Shown: positions 56,951 to 64,000 of the stretch, piece by piece | How the letters are laid out: every line of letters starts with the position of its first letter | How positions within the stretch are numbered: position 1 is the stretch's first letter | Origin: Shinella curvata | Lineage (GTDB): Bacteria; Pseudomonadota; Alphaproteobacteria; Rhizobiales; Rhizobiaceae | Length of the DNA: 64,000 nucleotides | Reading direction: 5' to 3' | NCBI RefSeq assembly: GCF_022899935.1 | Contig: NZ_JALJCJ010000001.1 | Span: 704,053-768,052, forward strand | The notes under the pieces: generated by a model | Database searches by the model: none | What the model was told of the DNA's origin: nothing | Seen by the model: only the letters and a program-made list of their open reading frames with translations | Made by a program: the position numbers and the translations under genes

Positions 56951-57867
56951 GTGCGCTTCGCTGCCTTCTTCAGGTCCTTTGCCCTCTGCTCGACCGCCTT
57001 GGTACGGCGTTCGAGCGCCCCTTCCGTCAATTGAACCGTCGTGCGGTCTTCGAGACGCAGATCGACGGCTGCGATATCGCGCTCCAGAAGCCGCTCGCTC
57101 GCATCGAGCGAGGCCAGCATGTCCATGGCGCGCGGCACGTTGTGCTCCGGCAGCTTGACAACGATACCGTTGTCGAGACGCAGATCCCAGCGGCGCCCGG
57201 CGACCCGGATATAGGCCTTCACCCGCGACTTGAGCTCCGGCCAGCTGTCGAATTCGTCGGCAAAGCTTGCCGCCGCTGTTTCGGCATCGCGGCCGACGAA
57301 CAGCGGCAACGAGGAGAATTTGTTATCGCGAAGCGGCGCGATCACGCTGCCGTTCTTCTCGATCAGCGACAGGTCGGTGCCGTGCTGCCAGATCGCGAAG
57401 GCCTCGCGCTCCTTGAGCGCGATCTCGATCGTGCCAGGATAGACCTTGCGCACCGAAGCGTCCTCCACCCAGGGCAATTCCGTCAGCTTCTGGCGGGCTT
57501 CCTTCACGTCAAGGGCGACCAGCGAGGTCGTTCCATCGAGACCGAGGCGCTCGAGGATGTCGATTTCCGAGGTTTCCCGGTTGCCCGAGACCTTCACATC
57601 CTCGATGGCAAAGCCGATCGCGGTGGTCGAAGCCTGGGCGAAATCCTGAGAATGGCCGCCGAGCGACATGCCGTAGAGACCGGTCGCACCGATGAAGGCG
57701 ACAGTGGCCATGCTGCCGGCATGGCGCGGAATATTGATTCGGCCAGCCGCGAGGCTGACGAGGAAACGGACGATACGGCGCAGCGGACGCGGCAGCACGC
57801 GACCGGCTTCCGGCTCCGCGAGGCCGGCGGGACGAACCCTGCCCTTCTTGACGCTCAACGCAAACAC
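56947..57867 (-). CDS. ftsQ: Cell division protein FtsQ
   Basis: A 306-aa bitopic division protein. A cytoplasmic basic N-terminus, one membrane helix (about 54-72) and a POTRA domain ([20 protein letters not shown]) are followed by the FtsQ beta domain. I favour a GTG start at 57867, placed 6-7 nt after GGAGGA, giving an [14 protein letters not shown] N-terminus. The ATG seven codons upstream lies before that RBS and lacks its own. The start overlaps the ddl end by 13 bp. The C-terminus ends in a Lys/Ala-rich helix. Confidence 0.93.
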   Translation of the reverse strand: MFALSVKKGRVRPAGLAEPEAGRVLPRPLRRIVRFLVSLAAGRINIPRHAGSMATVAFIGATGLYGMSLGGHSQDFAQASTTAIGFAIEDVKVSGNRETSEIDILERLGLDGTTSLVALDVKEARQKLTELPWVEDASVRKVYPGTIEIALKEREAFAIWQHGTDLSLIEKNGSVIAPLRDNKFSSLPLFVGRDAETAAASFADEFDSWPELKSRVKAYIRVAGRRWDLRLDNGIVVKLPEHNVPRAMDMLASLDASERLLERDIAAVDLRLEDRTTVQLTEGALERRTKAVEQRAKDLKKAAKRT

Positions 57868-58781
57868 GACGCGTCCTCCACCATCCACTTCAAGAATTCA
57901 CCAAAGGAATGGCCGGCATGATCGGCCATTTCGGGCACCAGGGAGGTGGGGGTCATGCCGGGCTGGGTGTTGATTTCCAGCCAGATCAGCTCGCCATTCT
58001 CGGAAAAACGGTCGTCGTAACGGAAGTCGGAACGGCTGACGCCACGGCACCCGATCGCTTGATGCGCCTTGAGTGCGAGTGTTTGTACTTTTTGGTAAAT
58101 ATTTGGTGAAATCTGCGCCGGGATGACGTGTTTCGAACCACCTTTTACGTATTTGGAATCATAGTCGTAGAAGGCGTGGCCCTGCGGCACCACTTCAGTC
58201 ACCCCAAGCGCCACATCGCCCATGACGCCGCAGGTGAGTTCGCGGCCATAGACGTAGCGCTCGACCATGACGCTGTCGCCGTAACGCCATTCCTGCGAGG
58301 TGATGATCTGCGGCGGATGCGACTGGTCTTCCTTGACCATGACGACGCCGAAGGACGAGCCCTCGCGCACCGGCTTCACCACGTAAGGCGGCTTCATCGG
58401 ATGGCTGGAGGTGAAATCGAATCGATTCATCAGGCGCTGTTCGGCGACCGGGATGCCGGCGGCCTTGGCGACGATCTTTGCCTGCGCCTTGTCCATGGCG
58501 AGCGCCGAAGCGAGCACGCCGGAATGGGTATAGGGAATTTCGAGATATTCGAGCACGCCCTGAATGGTGCCGTCCTCGCCGAAGGGGCCATGCAGCGCAT
58601 TGAAGGCGACGTCGGGCTTCAGTTCCGCAAGGACGCTGGCGACGTCATGACCGACGTCGACGCGGGTAACCTTGTAACCCACGGCCTCGAGCGCATCCGC
58701 GCAGGCGTTGCCCGACGAAAGGCTCACCGGCCGTTCCGACGAAAAACCACCCATCAACATCGCGACGTGCTTGACGCTCAT
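57855..58781 (-). CDS. ddl: D-alanine-D-alanine ligase
   Basis: A 308-aa ATP-grasp enzyme that makes D-Ala-D-Ala for peptidoglycan. Motifs: [19 protein letters not shown] at the N-terminus, [12 protein letters not shown], the ATP-grasp region [14 protein letters not shown], and the metal-binding [13 protein letters not shown]. The ATG at 58781 follows GAGGG. It is the first gene of the ddl-ftsQAZ block here, since the usual murB neighbour has been separated by 3.4 kb of other genes. Confidence 0.96.
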   Translation of the reverse strand: MSVKHVAMLMGGFSSERPVSLSSGNACADALEAVGYKVTRVDVGHDVASVLAELKPDVAFNALHGPFGEDGTIQGVLEYLEIPYTHSGVLASALAMDKAQAKIVAKAAGIPVAEQRLMNRFDFTSSHPMKPPYVVKPVREGSSFGVVMVKEDQSHPPQIITSQEWRYGDSVMVERYVYGRELTCGVMGDVALGVTEVVPQGHAFYDYDSKYVKGGSKHVIPAQISPNIYQKVQTLALKAHQAIGCRGVSRSDFRYDDRFSENGELIWLEINTQPGMTPTSLVPEMADHAGHSFGEFLKWMVEDASCLR

Positions 58782-58849
58782 GAAACCCTCAACTGAATAC
58801 CGCACACTGCCCCTCGTCGCTTGTGCGGACCTGATTTTGCTCCGGATCC

Positions 58850-58984
58850 GACTCGGGCGACCGAGATGGGACCACTAGAGCGGCATTAAGGTTAATGAAG
58901 CGTTTACTTTCGTTAACCTGACCCGTCGCGGGACGAATTTTCCTGATCCGAATCAAGTCCCGCTTCGATTCCTCTTCTGGAATC
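58850..58984. promoter_or_regulatory. Cell-cycle-type promoter region upstream of ddl (CtrA-like and CcrM sites)
   Basis: Four GANTC (CcrM methylation) sites lie at 58850, 58950, 58967 and 58980. A near-consensus CtrA box, TTAA-N7-TTTA, is at 58892-58906, inside a 7-bp inverted repeat AGGTTAA (58889-58895)/TTAACCT (58913-58919). In alphaproteobacteria CtrA and GANTC methylation control ftsQAZ timing. The region is the first non-coding DNA upstream of ddl-ftsQAZ. Farther right, at 59133-59148, an imperfect inverted repeat TCGACC-N4-GGTTGA sits before the MFS gene. Otherwise the 428-bp gap is empty. Confidence 0.5.
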
Positions 58985-59209
58985 AGAGAGTTGCCATCGA
59001 CGCAAGAAAAACCAAAAAATTAGAAGATGCTGAGCAAGCGGCAACACGGCGGCAAGCCTTGGTAAACGCCGGGGAACCGACAAAGACCGAAAAGTACGAT
59101 TTTTCGCCCTTGCGCGATCTTTTATTGTTTCATCGACCGTTCGGTTGACGTAATAGAACCCCGCTGCCTCCCAAGACGGCAAACAAGAAACATTAAAAAG
59201 GCACCCACG

Positions 59210-60514
59210 ATGAGTGAGACACTCGCTTCCGGGTCGCCGACCGCAACGCATTCCAACCGTGCCGGACTGAACTCCCCGGCGCGCGTTCTTTTTGCAAGCC
59301 TGGTCGGAACGACCATCGAATTCTTCGATTTCTACGTTTACGCCACCGCCGCCGTGCTGGTCTTCCCGACGCTGTTCTTCCCGAACAGTGATCCGACGAC
59401 AGCGCTGCTCGCCTCCTTCGCGACCTTCTCGATCGCCTTCTTCGCCCGCCCGCTCGGCGCCATCGTCTTTGGACACTATGGTGACCGCATCGGCCGCAAG
59501 ACGACGCTGGTCGCCGCGCTTTTGACCATGGGCGTCTCGACCGTGATCATCGGCCTCCTGCCTTCCTACGAGACGATCGGCGTGCTCGCGCCGCTGCTGC
59601 TGGCGCTATGCCGCTTCGGTCAGGGTTTTGGTCTCGGTGGTGAATGGGGCGGCGCTGTGCTGCTCGCCACGGAAAACGCCCCGCCGGGCAAGCGCAGCTG
59701 GTACGGCATGTTCCCGCAGCTAGGCGCACCGGTCGGTCTTTTCCTCTCCTCCGGCATCTTCTGGCTGTTGCTGCATGTCATGTCGCAGGAAACGCTGCTC
59801 GCCTGGGGCTGGCGCATCCCCTTCGTCGCCTCGATCGTGCTGATCGCCGTCGGCCTGTGGGTCCGCCTGTCGATCACCGAGACGCCGGCCTTCCAGAAGG
59901 CCATCGAGAAGCAGGAACGCGTGGACGTGCCCGTCGTGGAACTCTTCCGCAACCACAAGCGCAGCCTCGTGCTCGGCACCTTCGTGGCGCTCGCCACCTT
60001 CGTGCTGTTCTACATCGGCTCGGCCTACCTGCTCTCCTACAACGTCAAGGTTCTCGGCATCCCCTTCGTCGAGGCGCTGGAAGTCCAGCTTCTGGGTTCG
60101 GTGCTCTTCGGCATCTTCATCCCGATCGCCGGCAAGCTCGCTGAACGGTTTGGCCGCCGCGAAGTGCTGATCCTCACGACCGTCCTGATCGGCGTCTTCT
60201 CGTTCTTCCTGCCGGGCCTGATGACCGGTGGCGAAACGTCGATCTTCATCTTCGTGATTTTCGCGATGGCGCTTATGGGCATGACCTACGGCCTGATCGG
60301 CACGGCTCTGGCCGCTCCTTTCCCGACGCGGGTGCGCTATACGGGGTCGTCGATCACCTTCAACTTCGCCGGCATCTTCGGCGCCTCGCTCGCACCCTAT
60401 ATAGCGACCTGGCTGCAGGCGAATTACGGCATGACCTATGTCGGCTATTATCTCGGCATCGCCGCCGTGATCACGCTGGTCTGCATCCTGCTTTCGGGCA
60501 AGGAAGAGGTCTGA
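59210..60514 (+). CDS. MFS transporter, metabolite:H+ symporter (MHS) family
   Basis: A 434-aa proton symporter with 12 predicted helices. It has the MHS-type opening GTTIEFFDFYVYATAAVLVF, motif A GHYGDRIGRKTT between helices 2 and 3, and CRFGQGFGLGGEWGGAVLLA in helix 4. Relatives carry shikimate, proline/betaine, alpha-ketoglutarate or citrate; the substrate here cannot be told. It is on the opposite strand to the division cluster it interrupts and ends at a bidirectional terminator. Confidence 0.88.
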   Translation: MSETLASGSPTATHSNRAGLNSPARVLFASLVGTTIEFFDFYVYATAAVLVFPTLFFPNSDPTTALLASFATFSIAFFARPLGAIVFGHYGDRIGRKTTLVAALLTMGVSTVIIGLLPSYETIGVLAPLLLALCRFGQGFGLGGEWGGAVLLATENAPPGKRSWYGMFPQLGAPVGLFLSSGIFWLLLHVMSQETLLAWGWRIPFVASIVLIAVGLWVRLSITETPAFQKAIEKQERVDVPVVELFRNHKRSLVLGTFVALATFVLFYIGSAYLLSYNVKVLGIPFVEALEVQLLGSVLFGIFIPIAGKLAERFGRREVLILTTVLIGVFSFFLPGLMTGGETSIFIFVIFAMALMGMTYGLIGTALAAPFPTRVRYTGSSITFNFAGIFGASLAPYIATWLQANYGMTYVGYYLGIAAVITLVCILLSGKEEV

Positions 60515-60540
60515 GCCTTTCAAAAGGCTGCTAATCAAAA

Positions 60541-60572
60541 ACCCGCCGTGGTGACACGGCGGGTTTCTTTTT
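60541..60572. terminator. Bidirectional terminator between the MFS gene and aqpZ copy 1
   Basis: ACCCGCCGTG-GTGA-CACGGCGGGT is a perfect 10-bp stem followed by TTCTTTTT on the plus strand and preceded by ATCAAAA, giving a T-tract on the minus strand too. It lies between converging stops at 60514 and 60585. Confidence 0.88.
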
Positions 60573-60584
60573 GCCCTTGAGCGA

Positions 60585-61271
60585 TCAGTCGTTCTCGCCG
60601 ACGATCTTCCAGATCACACCGCCGATGACGGCGCCGACAATCGGAGCCACCCAGAACAGCCAGAGCTGCGAGAGAGCTGCCGTCTCGGCAAACAGCGCCA
60701 CACCCGTCGAGCGGGCCGGGTTCACCGAGGTGTTGGTGACCGGGATCGAAACGAGATGGATCAGCGTGAGACCGAGGCCGATGGCAATCGGCGCGAAGCC
60801 AGCCGGTGCGCGGCCATGAGTGGAGCCGAGGATGATGATCAGGAAGAATGCCGTCAGCACCACTTCAGCCACCAGCGCCGCCGTCAGCGAATAACCGCCG
60901 GGCGACAGCTCGCCATAGCCGTTCGAGGCGAAGCCACCGGCAGCAAAGCCTGCCTTGCCGGAGGCGATCAGGTAGAGCACGGCAGCAGCTGCAACAGCAC
61001 CGACAACCTGCGCCACGATATAGGGCACGAGGCTGGACGCCGGGAACTTACCGGCAACCGTCAGGCCGACGGAAACCGCCGGGTTGAAATGGCCGCCCGA
61101 AATACCGCCGACCGTATAGGCCATGGTCAGAACCGTCAGGCCGAAGGCGAAGGAGACGCCGAGCAGGCCGATACCGACTTCCGGAAAAGCGGCGGCCAGC
61201 ACGGCGCTGCCGCAACCGCCGAAGACAAGCCAGAACGTGCCGAGAAATTCGGCCGAAAGTTTTTTAAACAT
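60585..61271 (-). CDS. aqpZ: Aquaporin Z, copy 1 (standard water filter)
   Basis: A 228-aa MIP-family channel with six helices. Both NPA boxes are present ([11 protein letters not shown] and [10 protein letters not shown]). The aromatic/arginine filter residues equal those of E. coli AqpZ: F43, H172 (E. coli H174), T181 and R187. It should be a water-selective channel. The ATG follows AGGGGG. It is one of two tandem aquaporin genes; the other lies 121 bp upstream. Confidence 0.95.
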   Translation of the reverse strand: MFKKLSAEFLGTFWLVFGGCGSAVLAAAFPEVGIGLLGVSFAFGLTVLTMAYTVGGISGGHFNPAVSVGLTVAGKFPASSLVPYIVAQVVGAVAAAAVLYLIASGKAGFAAGGFASNGYGELSPGGYSLTAALVAEVVLTAFFLIIILGSTHGRAPAGFAPIAIGLGLTLIHLVSIPVTNTSVNPARSTGVALFAETAALSQLWLFWVAPIVGAVIGGVIWKIVGEND

Positions 61272-61392
61272 GAATGCCCCCTGTCCAGGCCCCGCTGGAG
61301 CGAGGCCAGCCGCGCAACCATCACGCGACTGAGGCTAGATTTCGCTAAACTTGTCTGAATGAAAGCTGAACGAAACAAAATATTCGAAAATT

Positions 61393-62103
61393 CTAATTCG
61401 AGACACAGCTCTCCGCGTCATCGCCCTCACCGATCGCCCTCCAGGTCAGCGTGCCGATGAGGGCGCCCAGCATCGGGGCAAGCCAGAACAGCCATAGCTG
61501 CGAGAGAGCCCCCGTCTGGGCAAACAGCGCAAGCGCCGTCGAACGGGCCGGGTTCAGCGACGTGTTGGTGATCGGGATCGACACGAGGTTGATGGCCGTC
61601 AGGCTGAGCCCGATCGCAACCGGCGCAAAGCCGGCCGGGACACGCTCGTGAATGGAGCCGAGAATGACAAACAGGAACAGCGCCATCAGCACCACCTCGG
61701 TCACCAGTGCCGCCGTCATCGAATAACCGCCCGGCGACAACTCGCCATAACCATTGGCGCCAAACCCGCCGGGCACGAAACCGGCCTTGCCGGAGGCGAC
61801 GAGATAGAGCGTGGCCGCGGCCGCCAGCGCACCCGCCACCTGCGCAGCGGCATAGGGCAGCACCTGCGCGGCGGGAAATTTGCCGGCAACAGCAAGGCCG
61901 ACGGAGACGGCCGGGTTCATGTGGCCGCCGGAAACGCCGCCGATCGTGTAGATCATCGCCATCAGCGCGATGCCGGCGGAAAACGAAATACCGACGATGC
62001 CGATCCCGATCTGCGGAAAAGCTGTGGCCAGAATGCCGCTGCCGCTGCCGATGAAGATGAGCCAGAAGGTGCCGATAAATTCGGCGGTCAGTTTTTTGAA
62101 CAA
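61393..62103 (-). CDS. Aquaporin Z-like channel, copy 2 (altered selectivity filter, probable TTG start)
   Basis: A 236-aa MIP channel closely related to copy 1, with both NPA boxes ([21 protein letters not shown]). At the filter position equal to E. coli F43 it has A43 (SFSAGIAL), and at the H174 position N172 (TAINLVSI), while T181 and R187 are kept. This should widen the pore. I place the start at TTG 62103: the sequence GGGGGCATTC-TTG-TTCAAAAAACT lines up with GGGGGCATTC-ATG-TTTAAAAAACT of copy 1. ATG 62115 would start inside that ribosome binding site. The C-terminus carries an extra acidic tail ending ESCVSN. Confidence 0.88.
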   Translation of the reverse strand: MFKKLTAEFIGTFWLIFIGSGSGILATAFPQIGIGIVGISFSAGIALMAMIYTIGGVSGGHMNPAVSVGLAVAGKFPAAQVLPYAAAQVAGALAAAATLYLVASGKAGFVPGGFGANGYGELSPGGYSMTAALVTEVVLMALFLFVILGSIHERVPAGFAPVAIGLSLTAINLVSIPITNTSLNPARSTALALFAQTGALSQLWLFWLAPMLGALIGTLTWRAIGEGDDAESCVSN

Positions 62104-62246
62104 GAATGCCCCCATTGCCCGCAAAGCGGGGCCACGCGCCGTTTTCGGCGCGCGGTGTCACAAGTTTTGGATGGACTTGCCTGTGGGGGAGAGGGAGTAC
62201 GCGGTGCTTGAGGCGGCCCGGGAACTCCCCAGCAAGGGTAGACGGA

Positions 62247-63221
62247 TCAGGCCGTTGCGCGGCCCAGAAATTCCTTGACCTCATAGCCCGGCATGAAATT
62301 GCCGAGGCGCTTGATTTCCCATTGCAGCAGGATGCCGGATTGCTCCAGCACGCGGCTGCGCACGGTTTCGCCGAGATATTCCAGCTCGTAGCCGGTCGCC
62401 TGTCCCGTGTTGATCATGAAATTGCAGTGCATCGGCGACATCTGGGCGCCGCCGATCAGCATTCCACGGCAGCCGGCCTCGTCGATGAGCTTCCAGGCCG
62501 AATGCCCCTCGGGGTTCTTGAAGGTCGATCCGCCGGTCTTTTCGCGGATCGGCTGAACCGTCTCGCGGTGCTGGCGCACGGCGTCCATCCTGGCGCGGAT
62601 CTCGTCCTTGTCGCCCGCCTGCCCGCGGAAGACGGCATGGGTGAAGATCAGGTCGCTCGGGGCCGTCGACTTGCGGTAGCTGTAGCCCATGTCCGCATTG
62701 GAGAGCACATGCTGGTTGCCCTTGCGGTCGATGGCGTGAACCTCGACGACCAGATCCTTGGTCTCGCCGCCATTCGCACCCGCATTCATGCGCAGCGCAC
62801 CGCCGATCGAGCCAGGAATGCCGTAGTAGAACTCGAAGCCTGCGATATTGTGGTCGAGCGCCATGGCGGCGATGTTCTTGTCCGGGCAGATGCCGCCGGC
62901 CTTGATCGTGTTGTCGCCGACGAGTTCGACATCGCCGAAGCCCTTGGCCGAAAGACGGATGACGATACCGGGAATGCCGCCGTCGCGCACCAGGAGGTTC
63001 GAGCCCACACCGGTCACGGTCAGCGGCACCTCTTCCGGCACCAGCTTCAGAAAGGTCGCGAGGTCTTCGACGTCATGCGGATGGAACATCAGTTCGGCAA
63101 AGCCGCCAGCGCGGAACCAGGTCACGCGGTCCATCGGCGCATCCGGCGTCAGACGACCGCGCACCTCTTTGATGCCCTCGCCCAGCGACGCCAGAAGTTT
63201 TGCTCCATCAACCGTTCTCAT
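62247..63221 (-). CDS. murB: UDP-N-acetylenolpyruvoylglucosamine reductase
   Basis: A 324-aa FAD enzyme that reduces the enolpyruvyl ether to UDP-MurNAc. The FAD-binding segment contains [20 protein letters not shown], and [20 protein letters not shown] is the classical MurB signature; GSTFKNPEG contains the catalytic Ser region of type I MurB. The ATG overlaps the murC stop as ATGA. It is the last gene before the interruption of the cluster; the 143 bp to aqpZ copy 2 shows no gene or clear terminator. Confidence 0.96.
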   Translation of the reverse strand: MRTVDGAKLLASLGEGIKEVRGRLTPDAPMDRVTWFRAGGFAELMFHPHDVEDLATFLKLVPEEVPLTVTGVGSNLLVRDGGIPGIVIRLSAKGFGDVELVGDNTIKAGGICPDKNIAAMALDHNIAGFEFYYGIPGSIGGALRMNAGANGGETKDLVVEVHAIDRKGNQHVLSNADMGYSYRKSTAPSDLIFTHAVFRGQAGDKDEIRARMDAVRQHRETVQPIREKTGGSTFKNPEGHSAWKLIDEAGCRGMLIGGAQMSPMHCNFMINTGQATGYELEYLGETVRSRVLEQSGILLQWEIKRLGNFMPGYEVKEFLGRATA

Positions 63222-64000
63222 GCCACCTCACCCGAAATGCCTGCCAATTCCCGAGGCAGAGCCTGCGCCCAATGCGTGATGCTGCCAGCCCCCAAGAGAA
63301 CCACAAAGTCGCCGGGCTTTGCAATGCCGGCGACGATTTCGGCCAGTCCTTCCGGGGACGCCAGGAACCGCGCATCGCGGTGACCCGCGGACTTGATGCG
63401 GGAAACCAGCTCTTCGGCGGTCACGCCGTCAATCGGGTCTTCGCCCGCCGCATAGATCGGCGGAATCATAATCGTGTCGGCATCGTTGAAGCAGCCGGCG
63501 AATTCCTCGAAGAGGCTCGCAACGCGGCTATAGCGATGCGGCTGGTGAACGGCGATGATGCGGCCGGCGCAGGCCTCGCGGGCAGCGCGCAGCACGGCCT
63601 TGATCTCGACCGGATGGTGGCCGTAATCGTCATAGACGTTCACGCCGTTCCAGCTGCCGGTGAAGGTGAAGCGGCGCTTGACGCCACCGAAGCTCGCCAG
63701 GCCCTTGGCGATCAACTCCGGCGAGATGCCGAGGCGCTGGGCAACCGCGATGGCGGCCGTGGCGTTGGAGACGTTATGGCGGCCGGGCATCGGCAGGCGC
63801 AGATCCTTCAGCGAAATCACCTGACCGGTACGGCGGCGGCGGATTTCGACGTCGAAGACCGACGTCGCCCCGTCCATGCGGATATTGGAAAAGCGCACGT
63901 CGGCCTGCGGGTTTTCGCCGTAGGTGATGACCTTGCGGTCCTCGATCCGGCTGACCATCGATTGCACTTCCGGATGGTCGAGGCACATCACGCCAAAGCC
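63218..64000 (-). CDS. murC: UDP-N-acetylmuramate-L-alanine ligase, C-terminal part (cut by window edge)
   Basis: The last 260 codons of MurC are visible and the frame is open to the right edge. The part seen includes [20 protein letters not shown] of the central domain, [19 protein letters not shown] and [16 protein letters not shown] of the C-terminal Mur ligase domain. MurC adds L-Ala to UDP-MurNAc in the cytoplasm. It is coupled to murB by ATGA overlap. Confidence 0.96.
   Translation of the reverse strand, partial: GFGVMCLDHPEVQSMVSRIEDRKVITYGENPQADVRFSNIRMDGATSVFDVEIRRRRTGQVISLKDLRLPMPGRHNVSNATAAIAVAQRLGISPELIAKGLASFGGVKRRFTFTGSWNGVNVYDDYGHHPVEIKAVLRAAREACAGRIIAVHQPHRYSRVASLFEEFAGCFNDADTIMIPPIYAAGEDPIDGVTAEELVSRIKSAGHRDARFLASPEGLAEIVAGIAKPGDFVVLLGAGSITHWAQALPRELAGISGEVA

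Noticed and set aside
58913-59476. A 187-codon minus-strand frame between ddl and the MFS gene
   Set aside because: Very Arg/Glu/Gly-rich, runs antisense through the MFS start, and has no RBS or recognisable domain.

Overview
The window is a GC-rich, densely coded stretch of an alphaproteobacterial chromosome. The cell-division cluster (murC, murB, ddl, ftsQ, ftsA, ftsZ with a long Q/P-rich linker, lpxC, bamD, recN, ligA), a PrmA and MurQ of rhizobial type, GANTC/CtrA-like promoter elements and a CCUCCUCC-loop sRNA of the rhizobial alpha-r14 kind point to Rhizobiaceae (Rhizobium/Agrobacterium/Shinella/Ensifer relatives). The genus cannot be fixed from the sequence alone. I found no prophage, IS element, CRISPR array, rRNA or tRNA.

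Region 1 (1-14.2 kb): the end of a ring-hydroxylating oxygenase and a D-Ala-D-Ala carboxypeptidase precede an apparent catabolic regulon. It holds a class III aminotransferase, a polyamine-type ABC importer (two permeases and an ATPase, with the binding protein encoded separately), a BetI-like TetR regulator, a SAM methyltransferase, two phytoene-dehydrogenase-like FAD oxidoreductases, a GcvT/DmdA-like folate-dependent demethylase and an 81-aa companion. Near-identical palindromes (TGAATG-N2-CRTTCA) sit in both divergent promoter regions and tie the units together. The substrate is unknown; a methylated or quaternary amine is the best guess.

Region 2 (14.2-19.4 kb): a three-gene RND multidrug efflux operon (adaptor, pump, AcrR-like repressor) with a 24-bp AcrR-type operator upstream.

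Region 3 (19.5-31.8 kb): a divergent locus for amino-sugar/peptidoglycan scavenging. Leftward: MurQ etherase, an ABC sugar importer (binding protein, two permeases, ATPase) and a Gfo/Idh oxidoreductase. Rightward: BadF-type GlcNAc/MurNAc kinase, GntR/UTRA regulator, SIS-type GlcN-6-P deaminase, NagA, M19 dipeptidase and CutC. Together they predict ABC import of MurNAc (or a MurNAc-peptide), phosphorylation, lactyl-ether cleavage, deacetylation and deamination to fructose-6-P. Inverted copies of a TGGTATTTTTTTGGYA element flank the divergent promoter.

Region 4 (31.8-47.6 kb): mostly housekeeping genes. They are creA, cheW plus a chemoreceptor with a CheR-tether pentapeptide, a 52-aa membrane protein, a SCO-type copper chaperone, prmA, a predicted sRNA, an M24B aminopeptidase, azlCD, an inverted-repeat element, panBC, a DEAD-box helicase with a duplicated tail, a TIGR02587/TIGR02588 membrane pair and a membrane-anchored M23 peptidase.

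Region 5 (47.6-64 kb, nearly all leftward): ligA, recN, bamD, lpxC, ftsZ, ftsA, ftsQ, ddl, then an interruption (an MHS-type MFS transporter and two tandem aquaporins, one with an altered selectivity filter), then murB and the 3' part of murC.
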